From Populus alba (Eukaryota > Streptophyta > Magnoliopsida > Malpighiales > Salicaceae), in assembly GCF_005239225.2 (NCBI RefSeq), contig NC_133295.1:10230001-10294000 (forward strand): a stretch of 64,000 nucleotides of DNA, read 5' to 3'. The notes below the pieces were generated by a model. That model did not search any database and was not told where the DNA came from. It worked only from the letters and a program-made list of their open reading frames with translations. Position numbers and translations under genes: made by a program. Positions 1 to 9,665 of this stretch are shown in pieces. Every line of letters starts with the position of its first letter. Within the stretch, counting starts at the first letter, position 1.

Positions 1-36
1 AAGCTCAGTTGAGGTGCTCTGTAATGTTTAACGCAG

Positions 37-241
37 GTTGGACGATGCAATTGAAATCTTGGAGTATGTTGTTGGGATGAGGGAGGAAAAGCTCGGGACA
101 GCAAATCCAGATGTTGTTGATGAGAAAAAAAGGCTGGCCGAGCTGTTGAAAGAAGCCGGCAGAGTTCGGAGCAGAAAAACCAGGTCACTGGAGAACCTCC
201 TTGATGACAACTCTCATGGCATAAACAGTGATGACATTTAG
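37..241 (+). CDS. Kinesin light chain-related TPR protein, last exon (partial)
   Basis: This is the C-terminal exon of a gene that begins left of the window. It opens directly after an AG acceptor at 35-36 and runs to TAG at 239-241. The peptide includes ILEYVVGMREEKLGTANPDV and then a basic stretch, RVRSRKTRSLENLL. I recognise this as the conserved end of plant kinesin-light-chain-related (KLCR) proteins, which are TPR proteins. In Arabidopsis these work as cytoskeleton/plasma-membrane scaffolds with IQD proteins. The first segment is the last TPR-like helix pair; the tail is basic and probably disordered. The TTG at 38 is not a start codon, because the reading frame comes from the upstream exon. 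The TPR array itself lies outside the window, so the exact paralogue cannot be named. Confidence 0.85.
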
Positions 242-1497
242 GTATTGTAAAGATGCTACATGTGTAGCTGTATTTATTCAAATGGAACACAGTGTGTTAT
301 AGGAGTTGATTCAAGAAGGAAAAGAAGAAAGGCATAGGTTCTTGGTGTTCTCTAAGATTCATACTTCGAAACAGCTGCAGGCATGGATTCGGTTGTCTTC
401 TTGATTTTCATTTTCATATTTATTTATTAATTTTTTGTGCATCTCGTTGTTTATTACGTTTAAATCTTAGATAATGGTAAATGCTATTAATTTTTCTTTA
501 TTTGTAACGTTCCATCCATCATAATCGAGGATAGTCAGAGCATGCTTTTAATTATTATTTTTTTCAAATCATTCTATTTTTTTTTTAATTTTATATATCA
601 ATATAAATTTAAATTTATGATATATTATTTTTATTTTTAAATTTTTAAATTTTTTATTAAATTTTTTTCTTTTCAATTTTTCAATTGAAAGTTTTATTAT
701 TATCTTTTAATTTATTTTTTATTTTTATTTTTATTTTTATTCTTCTAATTTTTATTTTCTAAATTTTTTTATGTAATTAATTTGTTTTTTTATTTCATCA
801 TTTAATATTTGATTTACTGAAGGTTATGTTTTATAGTTTTTTCATGTACGATGCCTCTAGTTTAATGATCCAAATGTCATGAATTTAAAAAATTAATACC
901 AATCTATATTCTTTTTATTTTTGCTTATTTTATTTTATTGTTTTCTTTGATTTTTTTTATGTCAGGTCATCCTGATTTCATGGTATAAATTACAGTTTTG
1001 TAGGTAAATCCAAATTAACTTACCTTTTATTATCCAAATTAAACATCTAACAAGTTAAATCAAACTGTTTTTTTTTAATTCAATTTGTACTTTGAAAATT
1101 TTTTTTTTCAAGTTATCATTAATTGTTTTTTTTGTCAATTTCCTATTTTATCCAAAAAAAAATTATCATTTTAATTAAAAAAATTAATTTATTAAACCCA
1201 ATCAAACTTATAATTTGTGTTGTCAGTTTTTTTTATATAAAAAAAACATAATGGTGTCACTTAAACATTGTTTTAACGGGAAAAAAAAAAAGACATGCAG
1301 TGTAACACGGACCCAGAACGTATCACCGCACAAGTCTAGTGAATTTTTCAAAGAGGATGGGATCAGATACCTCTTCATTTGACCCAACTAGGATGATGAG
1401 TTGTTGACGATATAAGGTGATGAGCTGAGACCCCGATCATGCAATAACATCAATGAAATTCAAAAACTCTCAAATTTAGGGCTGGCTGATCTTACAT
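242..1497. other. 3' flank and AT-rich intergenic spacer
   Basis: About 150-300 bases after the TAG are probably the 3' UTR of the KLCR gene; I cannot fix a poly(A) site. From about 540 to 1300 the sequence is T/A homopolymer-rich with no open frame or recognisable element. From about 1300 base composition becomes balanced where the duplicated flank of the PPR gene begins. Confidence 0.6.
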
Positions 1498-2526
1498 CCT
1501 ACTTGCTTCAGCTCAATTTCCAAGATTTCAAGTAAAAGCATCAAACATGACCAGTCTTCCTCCAGGATTTTAAGAAAAGCTCTCAAGTGACACCATCAGG
1601 AATAGGCCTTTCAACTCTTCTTTTACCAGCAAATCGTTCAATTTCATCTCAGCTAAGTTTGCCAGAGATGAAAAGGCATGTTAACTGCTTATAAAAGACA
1701 AATAATTTGACAGCATTTTAACGAGGCCAAAGCGACCAATCTGGAGAATAAGGAAACATCAGGTGGTCGCAACACAAACTGGGTTAGTTTCTGAGAAAAA
1801 AACTAATTAATTGGCATCTGCACAGCACTGAGAATTATCTCAAATCTCAATTGCTCAACCAATGCCTGCTTCCTTTCGTTCCAATATCATCCCATACATC
1901 TTGGCGTTGAACAAGTATTGGCTCCTTACTTTCAACTAGTGATTTGTTTTTTGTTTTGCCACTTACAAGGTTAGACCCACAGACAGAAACCATTCCTGTC
2001 AGAAAACACAAGGCCATCCTCGGCCTCATCAGGCTCACTACATGACTTGCACTCAAGATTTCAAGGAAAGCTCGCGACTGGCATTTCAGGAATAAACTTT
2101 TCACCTTCTGTTTACCATCAAATTGTCCAAGTCACCTCAGATAAGTATGCCTGAAAATGAGAAGACGTGTTGATGCTTGGAAGATAAAATAATTTGACAG
2201 CATTAATGAACAAAAATGACCAATCTAGGGTAAAGACAAATATCAGATAGTCGTACAGAAACATACCTGATTAGTTTCAGAGAGGAAAAACTAATCAGTT
2301 GGCATCTACGTGGTTCCTACAAATCATTTCAAATATCAATCACTTGATAAATGCCAGCTACCTTGCCTTCCAATACCATCAATGCAGCTTGGCATTGACA
2401 AGTATTGATTGAACATAATTCAAATAGTTTTCTTTCTTGTTTCTCCTTACAAGGTTACCCCAGAAGACAGAATCCTTTCTTCTTATCAAAACAATGCTAT
2501 CCTTTGACTCATCAAGCCCAGTACTT
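1498..2526. repeat. Imperfect tandem duplication of the PPR gene 3' flank
   Basis: Two diverged units of about 0.5 kb lie side by side, about 1498-2040 and 2040-2526. Landmarks occur in the same order in both: caagatttcaag, aataatttgacagcatt, gaccaatct, ggttagtttc/gattagtttc, aattggcatct/cagttggcatct, acaaggtta, and ctcatcaggctca/ctcatcaagccca. The right unit ends inside the last codons of the PPR gene, so the left unit carries a decayed copy of the PPR stop region plus its 3' UTR. A 258-bp minus-strand open frame at 1847-2104 lies inside the left unit and is not credible as a gene. Confidence 0.75.
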
Positions 2527-4959
2527 GTTGCTTGCTGCTTGAATGTGAGGAACATACCCCACTCTTTTCATTTCTAGTGATAAACTTTCTATGGTAGCAT
2601 AGATATCCCCAGACCGATCATGTGAGTTATCACCAGCAACAAATATATGTACACTGTTATCAACTTCAATCCAACTGCATCCAGGCTGCTTTTTCAGTCC
2701 CATTTGTTTAATTTCAGTTCGAACTCGAAAAACTTCATTCAAATTTCCAGAATCTTCATACAAATTTGCGAGGAGTACACGGTAACCAACACTTGAAGCA
2801 TCAAGTTCAAATATGTGATTTGCCACAACTTCTGCCATCTTTGTGTTACCATGATTTTTGCAGGATGCCAGAAGGGAACCCCATATTCTATCATCTGGGG
2901 AACAAGGCATTGACATTATCAGATCATATGCCTGATTTAGATTGCCAGCTCGGCCCAGAAGATCAACCATGCACGTATATTGTTCAACTCGAGGTTCAAG
3001 GTTATAGTCTTCCATCATGCTATTGAAATATTTCCATCCCGCGTCAACCTTCCCAGAATGGCTGCAGCTGGAAAGGAGGGAAGTAAAAGTTCCATGGTCA
3101 GGCTTTATGTTTGCTTCTTTCATCTTTTCAAATGTTGCAAACATTTCATCAGTACGGCCATGCATTCCAAAACCCAGTAGGATTGAATTCCATGTAACTT
3201 CATTTCGTACAGGCAATTTTTCAAACACAGTCCGTGAGCTATGTATGTCCCCGCATTTGGCATAGGCACTTATTAGAGAGTTGTTTACAAGAGCATTGGT
3301 CTCAAACCAATGCCGTAGTAGGTAGCAGTGAACCTCCTTACAAAGGATCATGACTGACAAGTGAGTGCAAACAGAAAGAATACATGCCATGGTTACAGTA
3401 TTGGGCTTGATTTGTTTAGATTGCATATCACGAAATGCCTTCAAAGCTTCATCTGCACACTTATTTTGAGCAAATCCAGATATTAGCGCATTCCACGATA
3501 CCAGATCTCTGGTTGATAATCCATAAAAAACTTGTTGAGCATTCTCCATGTCTCCACATTTTCCATAGAAATCAACTAGGGCACCACCAACAAAAACATC
3601 AGAATCAAACCCCATCTTTATAGCAAATCCATGAATTGCCATCCCTCTAGGCTTAAGAGATAAGAATGAACATGCCCGGAGTGCAGCCAAAAGAATGACA
3701 GGATCTGGAAAACCACAATCCAACATAAACTCACTGAAAAATTGCAATGCTTCATTTGGGTAACCATTCTGAGCACAATTCAACATCACTGAACCCCACA
3801 TGACTAAGTTATGATTTTGAGACCTTTTGAATATTTGCAAACTGGTTTCAGGATCACCACATTTAAAATACATCTCCATAAGAGCTGTTCCAACTCTTAC
3901 ATCATCATCCAGGCCAAGACCCAGAATGAGTCCATGGATTTGCTTTCCAACAGCTAAATCCAGCAACTGGGAGCACAAAACTAAAACAACCACTACAGTT
4001 GAGGAATCTGGGCTAATCCCTAATTCTAACATCTCAACAAACAATTCCAAAGCCAATGAAAGACATTCATTTGAAACATACCCCAAGATCATCACATTCC
4101 ATACCGCCATATTCCTTCCCACCAACTCATTATCCTGAATTCTCTCAAAAACATTTTCAGCATTCTTTATATCTCCACATTTCATGTACATTTCAATCAA
4201 CGCACTCACCAAGAACTCATCAGAATCCACCCCTTTTTTCACAAGGAACCCATGAATCTCTAGCCCATGAGTCAAACACTTAATTGAAGCGCACGATGAA
4301 AGAGCAGCAAGACATGCCACCCGGTTATGATATGAACCACCACATTCCTTAACCATCCTTCTAAACATCACCAACGATTTCACATACTCTCCTGATTGAC
4401 AAAACCCAGATATCATTGTATTCCACGAAACTGAATCTCTCTCCTCCATCCTCTCAAACATGTCAACCGCATTCCCACCAGCCCCACATTTCCAATACAT
4501 ACCCAAAAGAGAATTCTTAACAAAAATGTCTTGTAAGAACCCAAACTTCAACAAATGCCCATGAATTTGTTTCCCTTTATTAACATCATAAAGCCCACCA
4601 AACGCTTTAATCAAACAAGGAAAGAACCTGAACTCCTCAACTGGACAACCACATTCAATGAAATCAAGATACACTCTAATTGCATCCTCGAAAAACCCAT
4701 CTTCTGTATACTCCTTAATCATCCTATTAACCTTTGAAACATCCATAACAGACTTCTTGGTCAAAAACCCACGTGAATAACTTGATTTCTCAGATGGGTT
4801 TTCAGCTAACCGAATTGAAGTAGCATTATTTTGTAAGCTACAAGAAATTAAAGTTGTCTTTTCAAGATTTCTGAGAGTTACCTTGTACGGAACTGACACA
4901 AGTTTGTGACTCAAGCAATGACCATTCAATGGAAGCCAGTGTGACCGTACTATTTCCAT
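2512..4959 (-). CDS. PLS-class pentatricopeptide repeat protein, E/E+ type
   Basis: A single uninterrupted 815-codon frame on the minus strand, which fits plant PPR genes because most lack introns. The N-terminal ~60 residues are basic and Ser/Leu-rich, as expected of an organelle transit peptide. From about residue 75 there are successive P, L and S motifs, visible as recurring KCGD, VSWNTMISGF and alternating GKQIHG-type segments (for example SVSWNTMISGFCQSG and DLVSWNALISGFAQNK). The C-terminus carries an E motif (VLLANLYEDSGN) and an E+ like block (PGCSWIEVDNSVHIFVAGD), then stops at YWA without a DYW deaminase domain. Proteins of this class bind organellar RNA site-specifically and usually specify C-to-U editing or processing, recruiting a deaminase in trans. 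The target RNA and the organelle cannot be told from the sequence. The gene is divergent from RRP40, with 274 bp between start codons. Confidence 0.93.
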   Translation of the reverse strand: MEIVRSHWLPLNGHCLSHKLVSVPYKVTLRNLEKTTLISCSLQNNATSIRLAENPSEKSSYSRGFLTKKSVMDVSKVNRMIKEYTEDGFFEDAIRVYLDFIECGCPVEEFRFFPCLIKAFGGLYDVNKGKQIHGHLLKFGFLQDIFVKNSLLGMYWKCGAGGNAVDMFERMEERDSVSWNTMISGFCQSGEYVKSLVMFRRMVKECGGSYHNRVACLAALSSCASIKCLTHGLEIHGFLVKKGVDSDEFLVSALIEMYMKCGDIKNAENVFERIQDNELVGRNMAVWNVMILGYVSNECLSLALELFVEMLELGISPDSSTVVVVLVLCSQLLDLAVGKQIHGLILGLGLDDDVRVGTALMEMYFKCGDPETSLQIFKRSQNHNLVMWGSVMLNCAQNGYPNEALQFFSEFMLDCGFPDPVILLAALRACSFLSLKPRGMAIHGFAIKMGFDSDVFVGGALVDFYGKCGDMENAQQVFYGLSTRDLVSWNALISGFAQNKCADEALKAFRDMQSKQIKPNTVTMACILSVCTHLSVMILCKEVHCYLLRHWFETNALVNNSLISAYAKCGDIHSSRTVFEKLPVRNEVTWNSILLGFGMHGRTDEMFATFEKMKEANIKPDHGTFTSLLSSCSHSGKVDAGWKYFNSMMEDYNLEPRVEQYTCMVDLLGRAGNLNQAYDLIMSMPCSPDDRIWGSLLASCKNHGNTKMAEVVANHIFELDASSVGYRVLLANLYEDSGNLNEVFRVRTEIKQMGLKKQPGCSWIEVDNSVHIFVAGDNSHDRSGDIYATIESLSLEMKRVGYVPHIQAASNKYWA

Positions 4960-5233
4960 TTGCTCTTTGGAACGAGCTCAATCAAGTGATATCATTTTCA
5001 GGTTCCAGACTTCCACCTCCGACATCGTATTCACAGCACCTACCTTCTCTTCTTTTCTTACGTTAATTTTTAGGGATAGAGTAAAAACGACAAGTCGTTT
5101 GGGGAATTTTTTAAGACCGCTCGTCAGATATTTATCATAAACGGTGCGTTTTAAGAATAGTATATAAATTCCCGCTTCCCTAAATTCCCTCCTCAGCGAA
5201 GAACGCACAGAGAAGTCTCAATCGCCGATAGAT
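4960..5233. promoter_or_regulatory. Shared bidirectional promoter of PPR and RRP40 genes
   Basis: Only 274 bp separate the divergent start codons, so both promoters and 5' leaders must overlap here. A 76-codon minus-strand frame (4978-5208) ends 18 bases before the PPR start; it is either chance or an upstream ORF in the PPR leader. Confidence 0.7.
5161..5168 (+). promoter_or_regulatory. TATA box of RRP40
   Basis: TATATAAA lies 66 bases before the RRP40 start codon, followed by a short C/T-rich leader. Its position suits a short 5' UTR of about 30-40 bases. Confidence 0.55.
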
Positions 5234-8200
5234 ATGGAGAGTAAATCATCCGGTTCGCCGGCGACCTTTATTGATAACTTAGTGGTAGGTTTTCATATTC
5301 TTCTATACACTTACAGATTTAATTTCCAATTCGTACAGTTATGAGACTCAAACTCTCTCTGTCTCTCTCTCTCTCTGTCAAATTATAGGTACCAGGAGAT
5401 GTGGTTGTTGATCTTTCTAGCATGACTAACCAGACAATTAAGCTTGGTGGTGGGCTCCGTCAGGTCTATCTTTTAGGGTTTTTTTTTTTTTTTTAAAAAA
5501 AAAAACTTTTGAATTTCTTGGACTGCAAAGTTTGTTTCTTTATTCAAAATTTGGTTTTGAGTTTTGGTGTCTTTAATTTAACAGGACTGTGATGCTATAT
5601 CTGTAATGAAAGCAGGGAAATTGAGGTTCTCAAAGCCAAATAAATATTGGGTTGAAAACTCCCAAAAGAGGGTATGCTTGCTTACTTACTGATTGCCTAT
5701 TAATTGGTGATGTGGCAAGCTGTGACTTTTGTTTTTCATAATATTATGGGCATATGCTTTAAATTTGTTTAAAATTACTCAACAATTTGAAAGGGACCAC
5801 AGTAACGAGCTAAATGGGAGGGTTGATTCATGTTAAATATTTTTGAATGGTTTGGAGAAAATAAAGGTGGGATTTGAAAGGCATTTCATTATTTTCTATG
5901 AGGAATGAACAGTTTTAGTGTTGGATTTTTTTTTTATTTGTTAGCTATCTTATATTATAGTTTATGCACTGATGCCAACAGTGGATAATCTAGCAGATTG
6001 CTCAAAATTTAAATAATATAATACTACTTTGTGATTGAGTTAGTATTTTGTGTGATCTTGTATGGGAAGCGCTGCTGCTGCTGCTATTTATTCTCTTTTA
6101 GTTGCCAATCTCAACGTGATTTTATAGAAAATTTGTAATTTGCACATTAGTGAATTATGCTAAGATTACGGAAAGTTTCGTCCCTAAATCACTGTGAAAA
6201 TTTCATTCATTCTGTGGATGGGATCCACAATGAGATCCCTTCATCCAATGAATGGTATTATTATGCAAGTGATTTCAGGTAGGAACTTCATCTGTTTTAT
6301 CTCACACGACTTTAAATATTTTTTGTGGTTAATGTTCATTATCTTGTGCATGATGGTTTATTTGATTTTTTGTACAGTATGTGCCGTGTGCGGAGGACAG
6401 TGTTCTTGGAATTGTTGTAGACTCTAAATCAGATGTAAGCACTTTAAATATGAGCTATGTTGTGAGATTGATGCTATTAATCACTTGATGATTGCCATAA
6501 CTTTCTTTCTGCTTTAGCTTTATGAAATAAGCCATCTCAATTTTTTTCCCTCCAAAAAGAAATAGGTTAAATTGGAAATACCTGGAAAATTTAAGTTTTA
6601 TTATTGACATGAAATGAAGAATTGAATTAGGCTGGGTAGTTTTTGTTCATATCACTAAAGGGTATTTATACAAGATATATATCAATCATTTAGCTAAGTC
6701 AACTATACAATTGAATAGGCTACAATCTGGGAGCTAAAAGTTAGGTTAAAAATCAGCTAACTAATTGATAGTCGTATACACCTAATATTTGTTATCTCTC
6801 CCCCTCAAGTTGGGGCATTTATATAATGCATGCCCAACTTGGATAGCGAACTATGGAAAGTATCACTAGCAACAACATGAATCATTGTATCAGCCAACTG
6901 ATTCACACTTTTAATAGAAGAAATCTCAACCACACCAGAGTGGAGATTGTCTTTGATGTAGTTCATGTCAAGTTCAATATGCTTGATTCAATTATGCTAA
7001 ATCAGTTTGTTAGGTTCACCCAAGAGAATTAATTTTGAGCCAAGTAAGCTTTGTAATTGCATGATGGAACGCAAGGTGCTTTGTTTCTGCATTGGATAGT
7101 GATACCACATTCTATTTTTTACTCCAAGTTAGAATGTTAAACCCAACAAATGACACATATCCAAAGCTAGATTTTATATTTAATTTGGATCCAGTATATC
7201 CCACAATATCCAGGTGGTTATGCTGAGAGAACATAACACCTTTACCTAGAGAGGATTTCAGGTAAGCCAAGATACGATTCACTGCATCCATGTGTTGTTT
7301 AGTTAGATTATGCATGAATTGAACACAACAATAACTGCATATGATATGCCAGGTCCAATATGAGTTAGATAGATCAACTTCCCTGCCAACCTTTAATACC
7401 GTTTGTTAGTTGTTGGAATATGATCCGGATAGAAAGCAAGACCATGGTTTATCACAATAGAAGTATTTACAGGTTCGCAGGTCGAGTTACCAGTTTTGGT
7501 TAGGAGGTCTAATATGTGATGCAGGAGATTTTGGTCAAACACAAGTTGACCTCTTTAATGAGCAAAATTGACCGAACCAAATTGTGGCTTAAATCAAAAT
7601 AACCTGTTGATTTTCTTAATTAGCTTGGATGGCATAAGGAAGCATGGATAGGAAAGATCTGATCTGGTCTATCTTCTTTCTTGCACTATTCTCTGTTATC
7701 AGTAACAGTAGACTGGTGACTGGATATTTGGAATTCATTGTGGTGAAGGGATATTACTAAATGCTTCAGCATGTACATTTTCCTGATTTGTGTACTTCAT
7801 GTAATGTCTTTAAAACATTGCGATGGTTTTGCTTACGAGCCACCAGTGCTTATACTTGTTCTATTTATTTCTTCTTTCTATCTATTATGTTAAATGCTTG
7901 TTCTGTACGCTTCCCATATCCTTCTCACAGTTGGTATATGCTTTCTCCTTAATTAAATTCTAGTGTTTTTCATCCATCTTGCTTTATAATATATTATTAG
8001 ATCCAAATGCTTGCCTTAACTTTTAATTTGCAGAACTTTCTTATCGACATAAAAGGACCTGCCTTGGCTTTTTTGCCTGTGCTTGCATTTGAAGGAGGGA
8101 CCAGGAGAAACATACCCAAATTTGAGGTTCATACTCTCAAGTCATATATCCATTATGGCATTGTTTACTTGGTCTTTGCCTTAGTTTCTCGTGTGCAAGG

Positions 8201-9475
8201 AAATCATATCAAATAGTTTGCAACTACGATATCTTTTCAAAAAATCAAAAGTTTGAGTTTATAATCCCATCTTATTTTAATTGCATGGACTGCAGCCTAA
8301 ATTTTGCTTGCCATCGTGGAAAACTAGAAATATCAGGATTCTGTAAAAGTGAAATTAATCATGAAGAAACTTTATTTGCTGCAATTTGAAATATGACACC
8401 TGTGGAAATATATATCATAATGAGGCTAGTATTTTACCAATTTAAGAATTCACCATCAGAAATCACAAAGTCTTGCAACTACCTTAACAGTGTCTGCCTT
8501 TTGGCTTGACACCCAGTCTTGATTGTTTCTTTCTTTTAACATTCATAAATGAACAAAAAACTGTGGTTGAACACTTCAAACTGAAATTACACTGCTAATG
8601 TTTCGTTTTACCAATGCTGCTTGGAGCAGGCAGGTACCCTGCTCTATGTTCGAGTTGTGAAGGCAAATCCTGGAATGAATCCTGAGCTGTCATGCACTGA
8701 TGGTTGGTTAATCAGCATGCTTGTTCTTGTGTCATATCACTGTTTGTTTGTTTTGTGAATTATTGCAAACTATTTCTTGAGCTTTCTTAAAATTTTGTTT
8801 TTGTTTCATAGCCAGTGGGAAGGCAGCAGAATTTGGTGCCCTCAAAGATGGCTACATGTTTGAATGTTCAACTGGTCTATCAAGAATGTGAGACATCTCC
8901 CTTGTAAATTTTAATAGACTTAAGCCACTGATTTTCACTGCATAACGAGATTACTTAGCTAGCTTCCGTATTTATGTTTCATGATGGATATTTGTTTTTC
9001 ATGTTTAGGCTATTGAGCTCACCAACATGTCCGGTTCTTGAGGCTCTTGGCAAGAAGCTCTCCTTTGAGATAGCAGTCGGCTTAAATGGCCGTGTTTGGG
9101 TATGATTTTTTGAGCAGTGTTACTATATTTATTTCCATTTTTTTTTTTTTGTTTCCCTCGCTCTTCCTTTCATTCTTTTGTTTCATAGTCGTCTCATCTT
9201 CTCTGCTTTAGGCATGTTCGCATTGATATGCCAACTTTAAGACTGCTCTGTTTTGCTTGTGTAGAAGAGATCAAATTCTAATGATAATACGCTTTTCTTT
9301 TCGTTTATGAGTATAGGTGAATGCTAATTCTCCATCCATAGTTATTATTGTTGCCAATGCAATCATGAATTCGGAGACATTAAGTGGAGTGCAGCAGAAA
9401 ATTATGGCAGAGAAATTGCTGCAGAAAATTCAGGTGCTTGCATCGCATTTAGGATTCAACCCTTTAATCATTTGA
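5234..9475 (+). CDS. RRP40: Exosome complex cap subunit RRP40 (EXOSC3 homologue), 9 exons
   Basis: Exons read from splice sites and continuous frame: 5234-5284, 5389-5463, 5585-5671, 6378-6434, 8034-8126, 8630-8702, 8812-8887, 9009-9099 and 9317-9475. Every intron is GT-AG. The product includes MTNQTIKLGGGLRQDC, KLRFSKPNKYWVENSQKRYV, LAFEGGTRRNIPKF and GLSRMLLSSPTCPVLEALGK, which match the N-terminal, S1 and KH domains of plant RRP40. RRP40 is one of three RNA-binding caps on the nine-subunit exosome core and guides RNA to 3'-5' decay and rRNA/snoRNA processing in nucleus and cytosol. Reading through after codon CAG at 9431-9433 gives 12 extra residues and TGA at 9473-9475 (253 aa). Alternatively GT at 9434 could splice to an AG near 9754, followed by AAT GAT TGA, giving about 242 aa, closer to the usual length. 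Intron 4 (6435-8033) holds a copia fragment. Confidence 0.9.
6640..7480 (-). mobile_element. Decayed Ty1/copia fragment in RRP40 intron 4
   Basis: On the minus strand 7112-7315 encodes QHMDAVNRILAYLKSSLGKG, then GYVSFVGFNILTWSKK, the familiar RNase H region of copia polyproteins, with internal damage (the usual DADWAG block is degraded). Downstream on that strand, near 6800-6850, a cccctcaagttgggg stretch resembles the polypurine/leader junction at the 3' end of many plant copia elements, and 6640-6790 may be LTR remnant. There is no intact end, so only a 3' fragment remains. It lies antisense to the host gene. Confidence 0.7.
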
Positions 9476-9484
9476 GATGAATGG

Positions 9485-9665
9485 TTGTTTTTTAAAATGT
9501 ATTAAAATATATTTTTTTTTTATTTTTAAAAAATTATTTTTAATATCATCATATCAAAATAATTCAAAAACATAAAAAAAAATATTAATTTAAAATAAAT
9601 AAAAATTTAAAAAAAAATTGAATTTTTTCAAAAAATATTTAAAAAGAAAAAGAAAGAGATATTAT
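9485..9665. repeat. AT-rich dispersed repeat, copy 1
   Basis: The segment reads attaaaatatattttttttt, then an aaaaattatttttaatatcatcatatcaaaataattc-like core and A-rich tails. The same core (in either orientation) recurs at about 25620-25800 and 62365-62530. I recall similar sequence as extremely common in poplar introns and spacers, as a SINE- or MITE-like family, but no ends can be fixed here. Confidence 0.55.

Noticed and set aside
2766..4737. Several plus-strand frames of 60-103 codons
   Set aside because: All are antisense shadows of the intact PPR gene.
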